DNA of 64,000 bases. Origin: Shinisaurus crocodilurus (Eukaryota > Chordata > Lepidosauria > Squamata > Shinisauridae). Under the pieces are notes generated by a model. That model saw only the letters and a program-made list of their open reading frames with translations. It did no database searches and was not told the origin of the DNA. Shown one piece after another: positions 54,530 to 64,000 of the stretch. The stretch is taken from the NCBI GenBank assembly GCA_021292165.1, contig CM037878.1, positions 237,799,546-237,863,545 of the forward strand, written 5' to 3'. Position 1 is the stretch's first letter. Each line of letters begins with the position of its first letter. Made by a program: the position numbers and the translations under genes.

Positions 54530-54699
54530 GCCTGTGGCTTACGCTGGCTCAGCTTGTCTGGGTGTGGAAAGCTAAGCAGGGTCAGGCCTGGTTATTACTT
54601 GGATGGGAGACCCCTCCTCTAGTTTCCTGCATTGAGCAGGGGGTTGGACTCAATAGCCTTATAGGCTCCTTCCAACTCTACTATTCTATGATTCTGTGA
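54530..54699 (+). mobile_element. 5S-rRNA-derived SINE with CR1-like tail (copy A)
   Basis: The head GCCTGTGGCTTACGCTGGC is followed by an almost exact 5S rRNA internal control region at 54569-54612 (AAGCTAAGCAGGGTCAGGCC, then TGGTTATTACTTGGATGGG, then AGACC). The 3' part GGGGGTTGGACTCAATAGCC, CTCCTTCCAACTCTACTATT and the octamer pair ATTCTATGATTCTGTG is the 3' end style of CR1 LINEs. It would have been transcribed by polymerase III from the type I promoter and mobilised by a CR1-type enzyme. Confidence 0.85.
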
Positions 54700-54749
54700 A
54701 CCTTTTGTTTGGAATAACTGCTGCCATAAAGCAGCTCTCAAGTTCTTAC

Positions 54750-54815
54750 AGGCTTTTTCACTGTGTGCGTGTGTGTGTGTATGTATGGTATGTATATGAG
54801 AGTGTATGTGTAGTC
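54750..54815. repeat. GT-rich microsatellite
   Basis: TGTGTGCGTGTGTGTGTGTA followed by ATGTATGG and TGTATATG variants. Confidence 0.8.
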
Positions 54816-55413
54816 ATCCCACCCACTCCTGACATGTAGGCCCCGGAAGGTTATCTATGAAGGAATGTTGCCCTTGGACTGAAAAAGGTTCCCCACTCAT
54901 TAGCAATAATATGACATGCAAGAAAAGGCACTGATGAGTTGATGCAATAAAATGTCAAGAAACTCTTTATGGTGGGGATGTTTAGGTGACCTTTTTAAGG
55001 TGGTTAGATGTTTACCTATCTTCTGTAATCTGCACTAGGAACAAGTCAACACTTGCACGCAAAACAGATGGTAATATTAAAATTAGCCAAGCCGTCTTCA
55101 GAGCAGAAAATCACTTCTACAGTGTGTAGAAAGATACAGTACCTGCTTTGTCCATTTCCCACATATATGGTATTTTAATGCACTGATTGTGCAAAGAGCT
55201 GCCACACGAAGGCACTATATCTCTTAAGGATGTGCCTAATATTTAGAGTAAAATATCCCAAAGATTATTTTATGATTAAACCTGACAAACTTGTAAAAGT
55301 GGTAAGCATTGCATGCTCTGGGTTTAGGCCTATTTCTTTTTCTTTGGGGGGGAAAAGAGTCTAGTTTTCAAAGGCTTGCAGGTCAAGAAACCCATTTATC
55401 TCCAGAAGGAATT

Positions 55414-63137
<7,724 letters not shown>

Positions 63138-64000
63138 CTGTCAGGAAACAACACACACAGAGACACCAAAATATTGTAATTCCTAGGCATTGCACTCAAG
63201 ATTCTTATTCTAAACCACATAATCATTAGTAGAGTATATAACCTGCCATTTAAAACCATTCTCTGCACTAGGGGAGGATGGAGTGGTGTGATGATGACTT
63301 TACTACCATACTCAGTTATTCTGATCTCCAACTATACTATGTATTTCTGAATCAAAACTTCTTTTTAAGGAAACAAAATGGAACCTGGCATTTTATTCAG
63401 ATTATGTCATGAATTTGCATGGATTGCTTGGATGGAGCTTACATTTTAGCAGATCCTACAACAACAAACATTTTGGCTATGTATAACCAAGATGATAGCT
63501 AAATTTAGATCTTGAGAAAAATATCAAAGTTCATAGCTTTCACTACTGGACCAGTATTTGCTTTCATATGAGTAAACTTGAGAAATTTGACAGACTGAAC
63601 GTCTGCTGAAAATACTAGCTCATGTAACCCTACATAAAACAATGCAGGCTTACAGAGGTCCTTGCTTTAGGGATTTAGGTCACTTTCCTAACTCATGTGT
63701 ATGATTAAAATATTCTTGTATTTTATTTATAAGCAATACTGGAAATGCTTCAGCCAGAGGGAGAATAGCAATAAGCTTAACTTGATTTTACTGGATTTTT
63801 TCATTTTATGTTATTAAAAGTTTGGTTCTTCCATACATATATGTCACATAGTCTGTTGTGAACAACATATAACGATGTTGGGAGAGAATAAAAGCTAAAG
63901 GTGAGCAAACTGTAAGATTCTCATCACCATTGTATTGTGATTTCAGCAGGAATTGAAATTAAATAGGTCATCAAAGGCCACACGGGAAAATTATATCAGT
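63138..64000 (-). other. POU1F1 upstream intron, partial
   Basis: I looked on the - strand for the preceding coding exon (expected GLHYSVPSCHYG-type sequence) and did not find it, so the intron runs past the window edge. No transposon termini were recognised. Confidence 0.6.

Noticed and set aside
54569..54612. Functional 5S rRNA gene
   Set aside because: Only the internal control region resembles 5S; the 3' half is replaced by a CR1-like tail, and a second copy of the same chimera exists.
63138..64000. Search for the preceding POU1F1 coding exon
   Set aside because: No segment on the - strand encoded the expected conserved residues between valid splice sites, so the exon is taken to lie outside the window.

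Overview
The window is vertebrate nuclear DNA, most likely from a squamate reptile (lizard or snake). The host genes have spliced exons with GT-AG borders, one CpG-rich promoter and very long introns. The interspersed repeats are of sauropsid/squamate type: L2/CR1-clade LINE pieces, a CORE-SINE ending in a TAAA tail, tRNA- and 5S-rRNA-derived SINEs, hAT and Harbinger-like MITEs, Helitrons and solo LTRs. The taxonomic call is inferred from this repeat mix and from the protein sequences, not from any search.

Two host genes are present, converging tail to tail. CHMP2B (ESCRT-III subunit) is on the + strand and is complete: six coding exons at 18707-18740, 39915-40006, 41437-41631, 47296-47398, 49667-49773 and 49949-50062. 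They join in frame into 214 codons plus stop. Its GC-rich promoter lies at about 18230-18780 and its 3' UTR probably ends near 51.5-51.6 kb. POU1F1 (Pit-1, pituitary POU-homeodomain factor) is on the - strand and is partial. Its last four coding exons are at 63137-62892, 61312-61148, 59383-59323 and 55627-55414; the two upstream coding exons lie beyond 64000. CHMP2B beside POU1F1 in this orientation is the conserved amniote order.

Layout: 1-18.2 kb is intergenic, with a nearly intact L2-like LINE at 0.5-4.1 kb, several foldback MITEs, a nested MITE pair at 6.5-7.4 kb, a GC-rich Harbinger-like MITE at 11.4 kb and a candidate solo LTR at 13.7 kb. 18.2-50.1 kb is CHMP2B. Its 21-kb intron 1 is packed with repeats: a 5S-derived SINE, a 1.3-kb foldback element, a 2-kb Helitron containing a G-rich minisatellite, two degenerate LINEs, CORE-SINEs, an 8-bp-TSD hAT element and a solo LTR with a 5-bp TSD. 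Intron 3 holds a second Helitron of the same family. 51.6-55.4 kb is intergenic. 55.4-64 kb is POU1F1, whose introns hold hAT and Harbinger-like MITEs.

The two genes do not form a functional system together; they are neighbours. I found no operon, CRISPR, prophage or other prokaryote-type system. The least expected content is in the repeats: the Helitron family with an internal minisatellite of varying length, a 5S-rRNA-derived SINE with a CR1-like tail, the multi-copy TA-flanked MITE with one giant hairpin member, and several insertions dated relative to each other by nesting.
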